Source of the DNA: Hofstenia miamia
Taxonomy: Eukaryota; Xenacoelomorpha; Acoela; Hofsteniidae
NCBI GenBank assembly: GCA_900660155.1
Contig: CABFPE010000755.1
Location: 123,725-151,861 of the forward strand
Length of the DNA: 28,137 nucleotides
Direction: 5' to 3'
A program made the translations under genes and the position numbers. Under the pieces are notes generated by a model, which was not told the origin of the DNA, did not search any database, and saw only the letters and a program-made list of their open reading frames with translations. This document shows positions 18,910-27,794 of the stretch, piece by piece (position 1 is the stretch's first letter; every line of letters begins with the position of its first letter).

Positions 18910-19508
18910 GGTTAATCAAAATTGGTAATTTGATTTACTTCGACAACATAATAGCGATTCTCAAATCATTATCAGATAATGTCATTTAATTATTAGTAGT
19001 ATATTAATTGCTGACAGCATTTCAATTTCGACAAAACTAAGGCATGCCTATATAATCTATTGTGACTAAAACTGTTGAATTTTCGAAAACTACAACTAGG
19101 TTTCTTAGAAATCTTAACCGCATTCGTTGTGAATTTTCTTGCAGTCTTGTAAATGACACTACAATGTATTTGGTTCCGGAAAGAAATTTATTATTAAATG
19201 GTATGCTTTCCATTTTCGAATTAAAATCCAGCATGAAACAGGATTTTTTGACTAAATTGGAAAAAATACCAAATACGGGGACTTTAAACATCGAAGTATA
19301 TAAAACAAAAGATAGTTGCAACCAATTCATTTATAGTATATCGTACAGCAATAATTTCATAAAAAGGATATAAAATGCATGTATACCATGTGAAATGTAT
19401 ATTGAAATAGATTATATAACTATGGTAGAACAACACATAGTATGATGAAACCGCAGGCCCATACCAATATTAAGGTTATAAAACAATTAAATAATGATGA
19501 ATACTTAC
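18910..19508. other. intron or flank with unassigned open frames
   Basis: A plus frame at 19062-19373 (MYLVPERNLLLNGMLSIFEL inside) is open for 103 codons, but the minus strand is open too and no family is recognised. On the minus strand a possible small exon starts at 19065 after CAACAGTTTTAG and reads HNRLYRHAL. It would take up the phase left by exon 19509-19627, but its donor is weak. Confidence 0.35.
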
Positions 19509-19627
19509 AAAGGTCCGACTTTAAATTTCGCAATGAGCTTAGAAAAAGAATAAGCAATCCGAATGAGAACACTGTCCACATCAAATGGTTCATGATAGAG
19601 ACGACTAGTAGTAGGAACATCAGCCAT
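19509..19627 (-). CDS. probable first coding exon of minus-strand gene
   Basis: ATG at 19627-19625 in the context CAACAATGG starts MADVPTTSRLYHEPFDVDSV and runs 39 codons plus 2 bases to CCTTT|GTAAGT, a consensus donor. The reading is charged and balanced, unlike the hydrophobic opposite frames. A methionine start with a good context followed by a perfect donor suggests exon 1 of the gene whose other exons lie at lower coordinates. It ends in phase 2, and the matching second exon is not certain. No promoter element is evident upstream (19628-19997). Confidence 0.5.
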
Positions 19628-19997
19628 TGTTGACTCAACTAAATCTCAAAGTAAAGGATTGCAAAGATGAGAATAAAATAGAAAAATTATTAATGTCTGA
19701 AAGCAGCAGCATGATCAATTTAAGTAAAAGTTAAATTCTAGTTCTAGTTGGTTGGTTGATGGGGAATTCAACTTTTAATGCTACACGGAATGGCTATCAT
19801 TACATGTGTTGTTCACTGTTCACTTTACACTATTATGATCTAAAAGATCTTGAAAGATTTGGAAGAAATCCTAGAAAATGAGCACCCTGTTGCAGATTTA
19901 GTCATCCCACAAGTGAAAAATGCAGCAGTACATTGAAAAGTTACTGGCACTTAAAAACCCAATTTTAACCTTACGAAGTTTAATGAACTTCCATATA
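19628..19997. other. probable 5' flank of the minus-strand gene
   Basis: AT-rich with no convincing promoter motif, gene or repeat. Confidence 0.4.
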
Positions 19998-20374
19998 CAG
20001 TATTCCTTCGCTATTCGCGGGGCTACGTTCTTTACTCTCCCGCGAATAGTGAAAACCCGCAAATATTGGATCATATACGGTGCTAAATGCTTCCCAAACA
20101 CTTTCTAACGACACTCTTATTCATTAATATAGCAGTAATAATGTAGTAATATTGCATGCAGTTATGTGTTTCATTAATATAGTAATGTAAACACATTTTA
20201 ATTTTGTACTGCAACAATATTTTAATCAAGAAAGTAAGTACAGGACAGTAACACCGAATAGCATAGTGATCCATAGTGTATTACTATCCCGAAAAGTAAT
20301 TTTTAATGCGAACAACACATTAAGAGCGTAAACCGCGAATATGCGGGGCCGCGAATAGGTGAGAATATTCGGTC
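19998..20374. mobile_element. pogo/Tigger-like miniature inverted-repeat element
   Basis: The left end follows TA and reads CAGTATTCCTTCGCTATTCG, then CGGGGCTACG and CCGCGAATAGTGAAAACC. This strongly resembles the ends of pogo/Tigger elements (CAGT, then a run of TATTCGCGGGG-type repeats). The right end carries the inverse arrangement (AACCGCGAATATGCGGGG, then CGCGAATAGGTGAGAATATT) in a more decayed form. There is no transposase between, so it is non-autonomous. The right boundary is approximate. The interior contains two ATTAATATAG repeats. Confidence 0.65.
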
Positions 20375-20883
20375 ATTATGAAATCTGCAATTCTCAAACC
20401 TCAAAAGAGAAAATGATGTAAAAAGCAGCTTTGATATCGGGTACAGTTGTATTATAGAGTTACCCTCTGAAGATCCTTTGGATGGTCTTGAACTGTGAAC
20501 TATTAACAGCGTAATGAAGTGCTTCGTTACTATTAGTTTTCTATTGTTTATTTACAATGTTATGCTATTGGTTTTTATTCTTTTTATCTCTATTTATGCT
20601 AATTATTTTCTAATCTTATCAATTTTATACATTTGTGTATATTTCAAATTTTTGCGAAAATTTCTAAAAAAATTAAACCATAAGATATGCAAAAATATGG
20701 TGTATTGGTGTACTCATGACTGTTTAATAAATTTTGCAAAATGTACAATTTCACAATTTTGTCTGACATTTCGAAAATCTACCCGGAACTTTTTTTGTCT
20801 ATATTTTCAAAAAAATTTCGCGGGGTCACCCGCTTTTGGTCACTTACTTGATCACTATACTAGATGATCTCTAGTGCTGGATC
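20375..20883. other. AT-rich stretch, no gene
   Basis: The 117-codon plus frame (20514-20867) is dominated by F, I, L, Y and K from T-rich codons and has no start context. I regard it as compositional. Confidence 0.5.
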
Positions 20884-20961
20884 AGGTCCGGTTAATCCGG
20901 TCAGGTTAAATCCGGTTCGGTTAATCTGCAGGAGCCGTTTAATCAGGTTAAAATCCGGTTA
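20884..20961 (+). repeat. clustered TCCGGTTAA-type short repeats
   Basis: Variants of TCCGGTTAA, TCAGGTTAA and TTCGGTTAA recur about seven times within 78 bp, all in one orientation, in otherwise AT-rich DNA. They look like subterminal binding-site repeats of a DNA transposon. No transposase or matching opposite end was found in the window. Confidence 0.6.
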
Positions 20962-21487
20962 CGAAATTCTATTTTTGAATTTCAAAATTTTATGGTTACA
21001 ATGATTGCAGTATTACAAAACAACAGAAATTGTCTCAAAGGCTGCAAGGATTCATACTTGTTGTCATTCTAGTCCTAATCTACATTTTACCATTCAAATG
21101 ATTGAATAGCAATATTTGAAAAAAATCAAATTTAAGAAAAAATGATGCATTGACTTCAACATGTTTGAATTCGGATTGTTATTGTTAGATTATACTTCAA
21201 ATAGATAAAATCATTGATAAAGTACAAATTTCTTATTTTAATCCATTTTGTGTAACTCCATACATTTCATTCATTAAATTTCGATAGACTTTGCGTTAAT
21301 GTCAAGGCAGACGGTTGCTTAGGTGAACATTAACTAGAGTAACCCTGATTCTAAGCAAGAAGACGAGTAACTGTTGTTCTATTTACAATAAAAAGTATTA
21401 CCTTATTGTAGAATCATTGGGGTGCTTCTAGCGAACAAGAGAACACGGTTAAACTATTTCTCTATTTACAGATGCTTGTGTGTCTTA
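20962..21487. other. AT-rich stretch, no gene
   Basis: No coding or repeat signal is clear. It ends at the hAT left terminus. Confidence 0.5.
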
Positions 21488-21750
21488 TAGGGCAACCCAA
21501 AGGGCGATAGGGGCGACATGGGCGAAAAGGGCCGAATTTCAAAATAAGGGCGCATGTCGGTGGATGGGGGAGAGAAACATGCATTTTCATAATATTTGCT
21601 CTCATTTACACTAGATAGAGTGCAGCGTTGCGCCATATTGCTATTGCGTGTTGGTGAAACGTGCTTTTATTGGCTTAAAGCAAGCATCAAACGCAATGCG
21701 GTGCGAATATTAATTGGCGCATTTAACAATACATCAGAACAGTGGCAGTG

Positions 21751-22827
21751 ATGCCTCCTTCCTCGCTTAGTAACATTGAAAAGGCGGAATCGTATGTGCG
21801 TAAATATCTCCGTGAATTCTCAAGGAAAGGAAGTACGCTTTTTTGCAAATTATGCAAGACTGATGTTAATTGCGCGAAGGTGACTCGGGTTAATGACCAC
21901 AGAGAATCAATAAAACAAACGTCTTACTCCTACTTTACCAGCGTTACAGTTTGCAACGGCAGATGACCGCCTCAAACGGTGTGTTTGAGCTTTTTTAAAA
22001 GCAGACATTCCCTTATATAAATTGAGAAATGATGCTCTTAGAGCCGCATTTGCCAGTGATGGTGTCGAGCTCCCTTCTGAATCATCTTGTCGCAGGGCTG
22101 TGAAACAAATACACGACGAGGACATCGGAAAAATTCGAAATTTGCTGAGCGGAAAAGACATTTGCATTATGTGTGACGAAAGCGAAATCAATGGCGTGAA
22201 GTTTTGTCACGTTCTTGTTGGTGAAATTGGGACCAAACTATTTTTAATTACCTCTACTCCAGACGACAAAATAAATGCAGAGCGTGTTTGTCAGGACGTT
22301 TACGATGCTGTTAAAATTGTTGATTTGGATAAAAATCAAATTATTCAATTTTCAAGTGATTCTGCTAATTATATGATATCGGCGTTTTCTCATTTGAAGA
22401 ACTTTTATCCTAATATACACCATACGCCATGTCTTGCCCATTTGTTACATAATGTCGCGGAGTTAGTGTGAGCGAAGTTTCCCCATGTTGATGAACTGAT
22501 ATCGCGGGCCAAACTGGCAACCGTCAAGAACAGGAGACGACGCGATCAATTCAGGGAAAAGCAGATTGCCGTCCCTCCTAGTGTTATTGTAACACGATGG
22601 GGATCTTGGTTACAAGCTGCAGAATATTATGCGGAGCATTTTCATGAAATATCCGAAATTATTGAAACTTGGGACTCTTCAAATTTGCTTGCAAAAAGAT
22701 CTCAAAATGCTATTCGAAACCCTAGTCTAACATTGAATCTTATTGAAGTTATGCGATACATACAAATAGTGAAAACAATCGAAAAACAGAGGGTGAAAAT
22801 ACAACTATCAAAGCGGCAATTAGAGAA
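21751..22827 (+). pseudogene. hAT-like transposase, copy A
   Basis: ATG 21751 opens an N-terminal BED-type finger (FCKLCKTDVN ... VNDH; the last ligand is unclear). After a frameshift near 21915 the frame continues as LPALQFATADDRLKR and then ALRAAFASDGVELPSESSCR. CIMCDESEINGVKF carries a D-E pair that may be catalytic, and FSSDSANYM ... HHTPCLAHLLHNVAELV is a core block of hAT transposases. A TGA at 22469-22471 (CGA in copy B) stops the frame, which then resumes (VIVTRWGSWLQAAEYYAEHF). Two further slips occur near 22698 and 22787. It lacks the C-terminal dimerisation domain because of the N at 22884. It resembles CGGBP1-like or other domesticated BED-hAT proteins, but decay argues against domestication. 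Confidence 0.7.
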
Positions 22828-22883
22828 ATTCATGCTCTAGTGCAATCTTTGGATACAGATGACGAAATTCGAAAATATCTGGA

Positions 22884-22884
22884 N
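22884..22884. other. N joining two hAT copies
   Basis: The left side stops at the point equivalent to 23667 in copy B; the right side restarts at the equivalent of 22031 in copy A. It is a duplicate overlap and not a single unknown base. Confidence 0.8.
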
Positions 22885-23756
22885 GATGCTCTTAAAGCCG
22901 CATTTGCCAGTGATGGTGTCGAGCTCCCTTCTGAATCATCTTGTCGCAGGGCTGTGAAACAAATACACGACGAGGACATTGGAAAAATTCGAAATTTGCT
23001 TAGCGGAAAAGACATTTGCATTATGTGTGTCACGTTCTTGTTGGTGAAGTTGGGACCAAACTATTTTTAATTACCTCTACTGCAGACGACAAAATAAATG
23101 CAGAGCGTATTTGTCAGGACGTTTACGATGCTGGATAAAAATCAAATTATTCAATTTTCAAGTGATTCTGCTAATTATTTGAAGAAGTTTTATCCTAATA
23201 TACACCATACGTCATGTCTTGCCCATTTGTTACATAACGTCGCGGAGTTAGTGCGAGCGAAGTTTGCCCATGTTGATGAACTGATATCGCGGGCCAAACT
23301 GTCAACTGTCAAGAACAGGAGACGACGGGATCAATTCAGGGAAAAGCAGATTGCCTCCCTCCTAGTGTTATTGTAACACGATGGGGATCTTGGTTACAAG
23401 CTGCAGAATATTATGCGGAGCATTTTCATGAAATATCCGAAATTATTGAAACTTGGGACTCTTCAAATTTGCTTGCAAAAGATCTCAAAATGCTATTCGA
23501 AACCCTAGTCTAACATTGAATCTTATTGAAGTTATGCGATACATGCAAATAGTGAAAACAATCGAAAAAACAGAGGGTGAAAATACAACTATCGAAGAGG
23601 CAATTAGAGAAATTCATGCTCTAGTGCAATCTTTGGATACAGATGACGAAATTCGAAAATATCTGGAAGACCGTCTTTCAAGAATGAGCGATATCAAAAA
23701 AATATTGGAAAGCTCGTCACATCTTAACCCTGCAAAAATATTCAAGCTGAAGAATG
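22885..23756 (+). pseudogene. hAT-like transposase, copy B (internal part)
   Basis: It is a near-identical repeat of 22031-22883 plus further 3' sequence. Relative to copy A it lacks 31, 17 and 21 bases (near 23028, 23133 and 23178). The first removes the D-E segment. It keeps CGA where copy A has TGA, and lost one G near 23354, breaking the frame. The later part (VQSLDTDDEIRKYLEDRLSR, then DIKKILESSSHLNPAKIFKL) leads toward the C-terminal domain and is cut by the N at 23757. Confidence 0.7.
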
Positions 23757-23757
23757 N
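23757..23757. other. N replacing the hAT C-terminal coding part
   Basis: The bases on either side match 27569 and 27766 of the third hAT piece, so about 196 nt are missing at this single N. Confidence 0.75.
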
Positions 23758-23786
23758 ATTTAAAAGGGCGGAGTTGGGTTGCCCTA

Positions 23787-25480
23787 CTAATTAAGCAGCA
23801 GATAATCAAGAATAAATTAGTTGAGATTGCCAAGTCCAATCCAATGAAATCGAACTGGACCAATTATGAAAACGCCAATGTAATTAAAAAACGTCGTAAA
23901 TCAAATTATGACTAGGGTTAAAGATTATTTTGAAAAATTAAAAAAATCTAGTCAAAAATGGAATTTTGTAAACAGAAGCATTGGAAAATCTAAAGGTTTA
24001 AATATAAACATTGAAGGGTTACGTGATGATAACATGATATGCAGGGATAAACGCAAAATTGCAAATGTATTAAACAAAACTTTTGAAAACATGGGTAAGT
24101 TTGAATTTAAATCAATCGGAAAAAAAATTCTTCTAACACTAAAATTGATTGTAACGTCAAAACTGAATTTCACTTCAGCATAATTTCATATTACGATTTA
24201 AGAAAAGAAGTTCTTAAACTTGATGAAAACAAGTCATGCGATTCTAGTCACTTGCCATATTGGATAATTAAAAAGTATTTTCATGTATTTGGCGAATATC
24301 TTCTTTTAGCATTTAATCAATGTATTATTGACAATCAAATTCCAGATAATATGAAAAATTCTGATATTTCACTACTATACAAGAAAGGCGACCCATTAGA
24401 TCCCAATAATTATCGTCCCATTAGTATTATTCACTCGTTTGCTAAAATATTTGAAAAAAATTCTTGCAGCACAAATGTATAAGTTTATTAAGGAGAATCG
24501 CATTTTATCAGAAAATCGAAATGAATTCAGGCCAAACTTCAGCACAACTAACTAGGACCAATATTGTTTTCTTTATGTGAATGATATTTCCGAAACAATT
24601 TCTAATGGAACTATATATCAATATGCCGATGATATATGTGTACTAAGAACAGCTCAAAATCCTTATGAAGCGACCAGACAATTAACCACATCGAAGAACT
24701 AATTGTATATTTTAATATAAATAAATTGAAAATTAATGCAGATAAGACACAATTTATCATCTTTTCACCGAAGGATCATAAAAAATTTCCGAAAATATTA
24801 ATATTACGATATGTGATAATGAAATTAAGCAAAGCAATTCTGTTAATTATCTAGGAGTAGTGATCGACAAAGAAATGAAATTTAATGAATTCCTTTCCAT
24901 AAAATTACGAAAAATGGCAGCTGGTGTAAAATACTTATTTCATCTTAGGCATATAGGGAAATCATTTCATACAGAATTAATACACTCATTTGTTTTAAGT
25001 CAATTTAATTATTGTTCTTTTTTATTTCAAAGTATCAACGCTCACAATAGGTCATCCTTAGCAAGAATATATAATTGGGCCTTAAGATCACTAAATTTTA
25101 TTGATAAGCATCAATCAGTCAATGAACTTCGATCATCTTATAATATTTTGTCTCCACTTTATTCTATTCAGTATCAATCTTTGTTTATAACTCATAAGTT
25201 TATAAATGAATGCAATTCTCTAAATTTTCTACAACAATATATTCAGCTCAATCAAAGAACAAATAAAATTTTCAGTAAAATTAACAGACAGGACTCTTTT
25301 ACATTTAATTCCTGCGCATTGTGGTATAATCTAGATGTTACTACAAAAATAGAACCAAATTATAAGCATTTTAAGAAAAAAATTAAGGATTTCTTATTGA
25401 AAAAACAATCGTTATTGGGCATTTCCAATCAATTACATGCATGGAGTCCGTATATCTAAAAATAGTGCCTTTTAAGTAAT
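23787..25480 (+). mobile_element. CR1/Jockey-like LINE, copy A
   Basis: It begins immediately after the hAT terminal repeat. In order it shows a pre-RT region (WTNYENANVIKKRRK; KWNFVNRSIGKSK), an RT start, a deletion, the RT catalytic block, and a long C-terminal region. No 5' end or endonuclease is present, so it is 5'-truncated, as LINE copies often are. The hAT-LINE junction without target repeats may again be an assembly join. Confidence 0.7.
23793..25459 (+). pseudogene. CR1/Jockey-like LINE ORF2 remnant
   Basis: Early RT blocks read QIPDNMKNSDISLLYKKGD and NNYRPISIIHSFAKIFEK (expected NYRPISLL...KIFEK). At about 24551 the text jumps from FRPNFSTT (expected FGFRPGxST) straight to LGPILFS, so the palm region with the first catalytic aspartate is deleted. 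YVNDISETISNGT leads to an intact YADD (24622-24633). After a short break the post-RT region is open for 199 codons (24860-25459), with FVLSQFNYCSFLFQS and the closing ALWYNL...FKKKIKDFL block typical of CR1/Jockey/L2 ORF ends. It is inactive, but the C-terminal third is unusually well kept. Confidence 0.8.
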
Positions 25481-25589
25481 TGCGCATATTTATTGATTTT
25501 GTATATTTTATATATATGCATGTATATTTTAGTTTGTAGTATCCCCCTTTGTTATTTTTTTCAGCAATATATTTGCATTTGCTCTTATT

Positions 25590-25881
25590 AAATTACGAAA
25601 AATGGCGGTTGATGCAAAATACTTATTTCACCTTGGCACGTAGGGAAAAAATTCATATAGAATTTATACACTCATTTGTTTTAAGTGAATTTAATTATTG
25701 TTCATTTGTTTTTCAAAGTATCAAAATATCACTACATTTTATTAATAAGCATCAGTCAATCAATGAGCATCGATCATCTTACAATATTTTTTTTTCAATT
25801 TATTTTATTCAATATCAATCTTTGTGTTTAACTCATAAGTTTGTAAATAGACATAATTTTCTAAATTTTTTACCAGGTTAA
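25590..25881 (+). pseudogene. CR1/Jockey-like LINE, copy B (C-terminal fragment)
   Basis: It is a diverged repeat of 24899-25243: LRKMA, YLFHL, FIHSFVLSEFNYCSF, FINKHQSIN and RSSYNI all align with copy A. It lacks about 15 codons around SINAHNRSSLARIYNW and is more AT-rich. It ends where copy C begins. Confidence 0.75.
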
Positions 25882-25885
25882 GAAC

Positions 25886-26722
25886 AAAAAATTTAACTAA
25901 AATTCGAAAAAATTCTTTAATCAATTAAATTCTACTCGAGAAAAATGGCGATACGTCCATAACTTTATTGGAAAATCTAAAAGTCTGTCATCCGAAATAA
26001 ATGAACTAAACATTAATAATACAACCGTAACAGACAAAACTCAAATACTAATACATTTAAATTTAACATTCAAAGAATTTTGGAAACTTCAATTTCCCAC
26101 CTTATAAGAAAAAACAAAATTCTGATAATCTCAAACAATCCAAAGAATTTTCCTTTAGATTTGCTACAATCAATGAATTAGAAAACATTGTTAAAAAACT
26201 TGATCCCAACCAATCAACTGCTTCTTATAATCTCTCTTTTTTATTATTAAACGTTTTTTCCTATTTTTGGAGAACAATTGTTATTCACATTTAATAAATG
26301 TATTATTGATTGTGAATTTCCAGACTTACTAAAAAAATCAGATATAACTCCTAAATATAAAAAGGTGACAACATAAACGCAAAAAATTATATACCCATTT
26401 GTATTACACATCCTTTTAGCAAACTCTTTGAAAAACTGTTGTATGTTCAAATATACGCATTCCTAAAATCTGAAAACATCCTATCGAATAAGCAATTTGG
26501 TTTTCGTACTGGGCATAGCACCTAGGACGCAATTTTATCGATCACGCACCAAATTAAGTCTAATATATCTCATAATTACTGCAATTGTGTAGCATTACTA
26601 GATTTAAGTAAGGCATTCAATTCAATGAATTTCGATATCTTGTAAGACAAGCTTATAAATTATAATTTTGGTGCTAACTCAATTAATTTAATCATGAACT
26701 TCTTAAAAAATAGACAGCAGCG
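25886..26722 (+). pseudogene. CR1/Jockey-like LINE, copy C (N-terminal and RT start)
   Basis: Pre-RT text (KWRYVHNFIGKSKSLSSEIN) parallels copy A. It is followed across frameshifts by NAKNYIPICITHPFSKLFEK, NKQFGFRTGHST and CVALLDLSKAFNSMNFDIL, the block with the first catalytic aspartate that copy A lacks. It stops at NFLKNRQQR, at the N at 26723. Many stops and slips. Confidence 0.7.
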
Positions 26723-26723
26723 N
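26723..26723. other. N at the end of LINE copy C
   Basis: RT coding text is clear up to this base and absent after it, so it marks a join and not one missing base. Confidence 0.6.
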
Positions 26724-27457
26724 TTGTTATTCTGCAAAATATAATCGATTTAAATTTGACAATTTCAATGAAAACTTAGAGCTTTAAATTGAAACCCTGT
26801 TTGGTATCTCTCATTTTTTTTCCATTTTAGACACATATTTGATATGAAAGCTTTAAGAAAAGACATTTTACTGCATTAATCTGTTAGCGTGACGGACGTA
26901 CGTGACGGATGTACATAATAATGTGTACGTCCATCACAACCAATTCTCTATAAAGAAAAGTTGCCAAAGAAAAATTTTTTGTTATTTTAACTACCCATGT
27001 AATGCTTATTTTAAATTCAAACCAATCCTAAAAAGTCCTGCCTCATTGTATTTTTAGAAAACTTTTTGTAATAATTTTGTGACGGACGTACAACAGGAAA
27101 AAATCCCAGGTCTTCCATGAATAATAACATAACTAAATAATTTTGATCAATTTTTACATTTTAAACATTGCTTTTCGAATTATCTTGATTGAATAGTTTC
27201 AAGAAATGTTGTGAATAATGATGAATAGAACTCAAAAAATTACTTTTAAAATAATATGCAGAAAAATAAAATATTCTCACATTGTCAGATAGCCTCAGAT
27301 CATTGGCTGTAACTCAAAGCAGTCATTTTTTCTAAACTTATAACTTTAAAAATTAAAATCTTGAATACCTTAGCTTTCCAACGATACCAAATTCAATGTA
27401 CTTTTGAAGAAAAAAAATTTTCACAACAAGGTTGACGTTTTCATGGAATTGCCCGGA
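26724..27457. other. AT-rich region with GTGACGGACGTAC repeats
   Basis: There is no coding signal. Four copies of a 13-bp motif stand out: direct at 26889-26901, 26902-26914 and 27079-27091, and inverted at 26925-26937. The inverted copy and the last direct copy could be the termini of a miniature element of about 169 bp (26924-27092). Confidence 0.5.
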
Positions 27458-27794
27458 TACAGATGACGAAAATATCTGGAAGACCGTCTTTCAAGAATGA
27501 GCGATATCAAAAAAATATTGGTAAGCTCGTCACATCTTAACCCTGCAAAAATATTCAAGCTGAAGAATGCTACGCCGACTTCAGCTCAGGCGGAAAGAAC
27601 TTTCAGTAAACTGGGCAAGCTCCTCGCGAATGATAGAAATTTTTGCCCGGAAAACGTCAAATTCTATATTTGTAATTTTTGTAAGACACATCTGGAATAA
27701 ATTGTTGACGTTAAACACTTTTTTATATGGGCGGATCCGATCAAAAAGGGCGGCGGGATATGGGGATTTAAAAGGGCGGATTTGGGTTGTCCTA
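27458..27794 (+). mobile_element. hAT-like element, 3' end piece
   Basis: It starts abruptly at text equivalent to 23637 in copy B (with a 7-bp loss) and runs to a right terminal repeat whose reverse starts TAGGACAACCCAAATCCGCC, ending at 27794. GGGCGG repeats precede the terminus. This is the only piece with the C-terminal coding end. Confidence 0.75.
27497..27700 (+). pseudogene. hAT transposase C-terminal dimerisation domain
   Basis: The open frame reads through HLNPAKIFKL to TPTSAQAERTFSKLGKLLAN, then NVKFYICNFCKTHLE and a stop. The sequence P-TS-x-AERTFS-x-L-x-L is the signature of the hAT dimerisation region at the transposase C-terminus. It is intact over this stretch. The rest of the enzyme is only in the separate pieces at 21751-23756. 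Confidence 0.85.

Larger units (their letters stand above)
21488..23786 (+). mobile_element. hAT-like element, assembled from two overlapping copies
   Basis: The left end TAGGGCAACCCAAAGGGCG (21488) and the right end, reversed, TAGGGCAACCCAACTCCGCC (23786) share their first 13 bases, as hAT terminal repeats do. The left side also carries several GGGCGA repeats (21498-21550). The interior is not one element. Copy A runs to 22883, then an N, then copy B restarts at the equivalent of 22031. A second N at 23757 skips to the right end. Candidate 8-bp flanks (GTGTCTTA left, CTAATTAA right) do not match, so the two ends may come from different insertions. Confidence 0.65.

Noticed and set aside
19420..19638. 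72-codon hydrophobic minus frame overlapping the candidate first exon
   Set aside because: It is out of frame with the ATG at 19627, and its hydrophobicity comes from reading the exon in the wrong frame and on into the intron.
20514..20867. 117-codon hydrophobic plus-strand frame that looks like a membrane protein
   Set aside because: The composition follows from T-rich DNA; there is no start context, no splice support and no conserved motif.
21907..22191. 94-codon minus-strand frame within the hAT element
   Set aside because: The plus strand encodes recognisable hAT transposase blocks; the minus frame is a shadow and recurs at 22830-23033 for the same reason.
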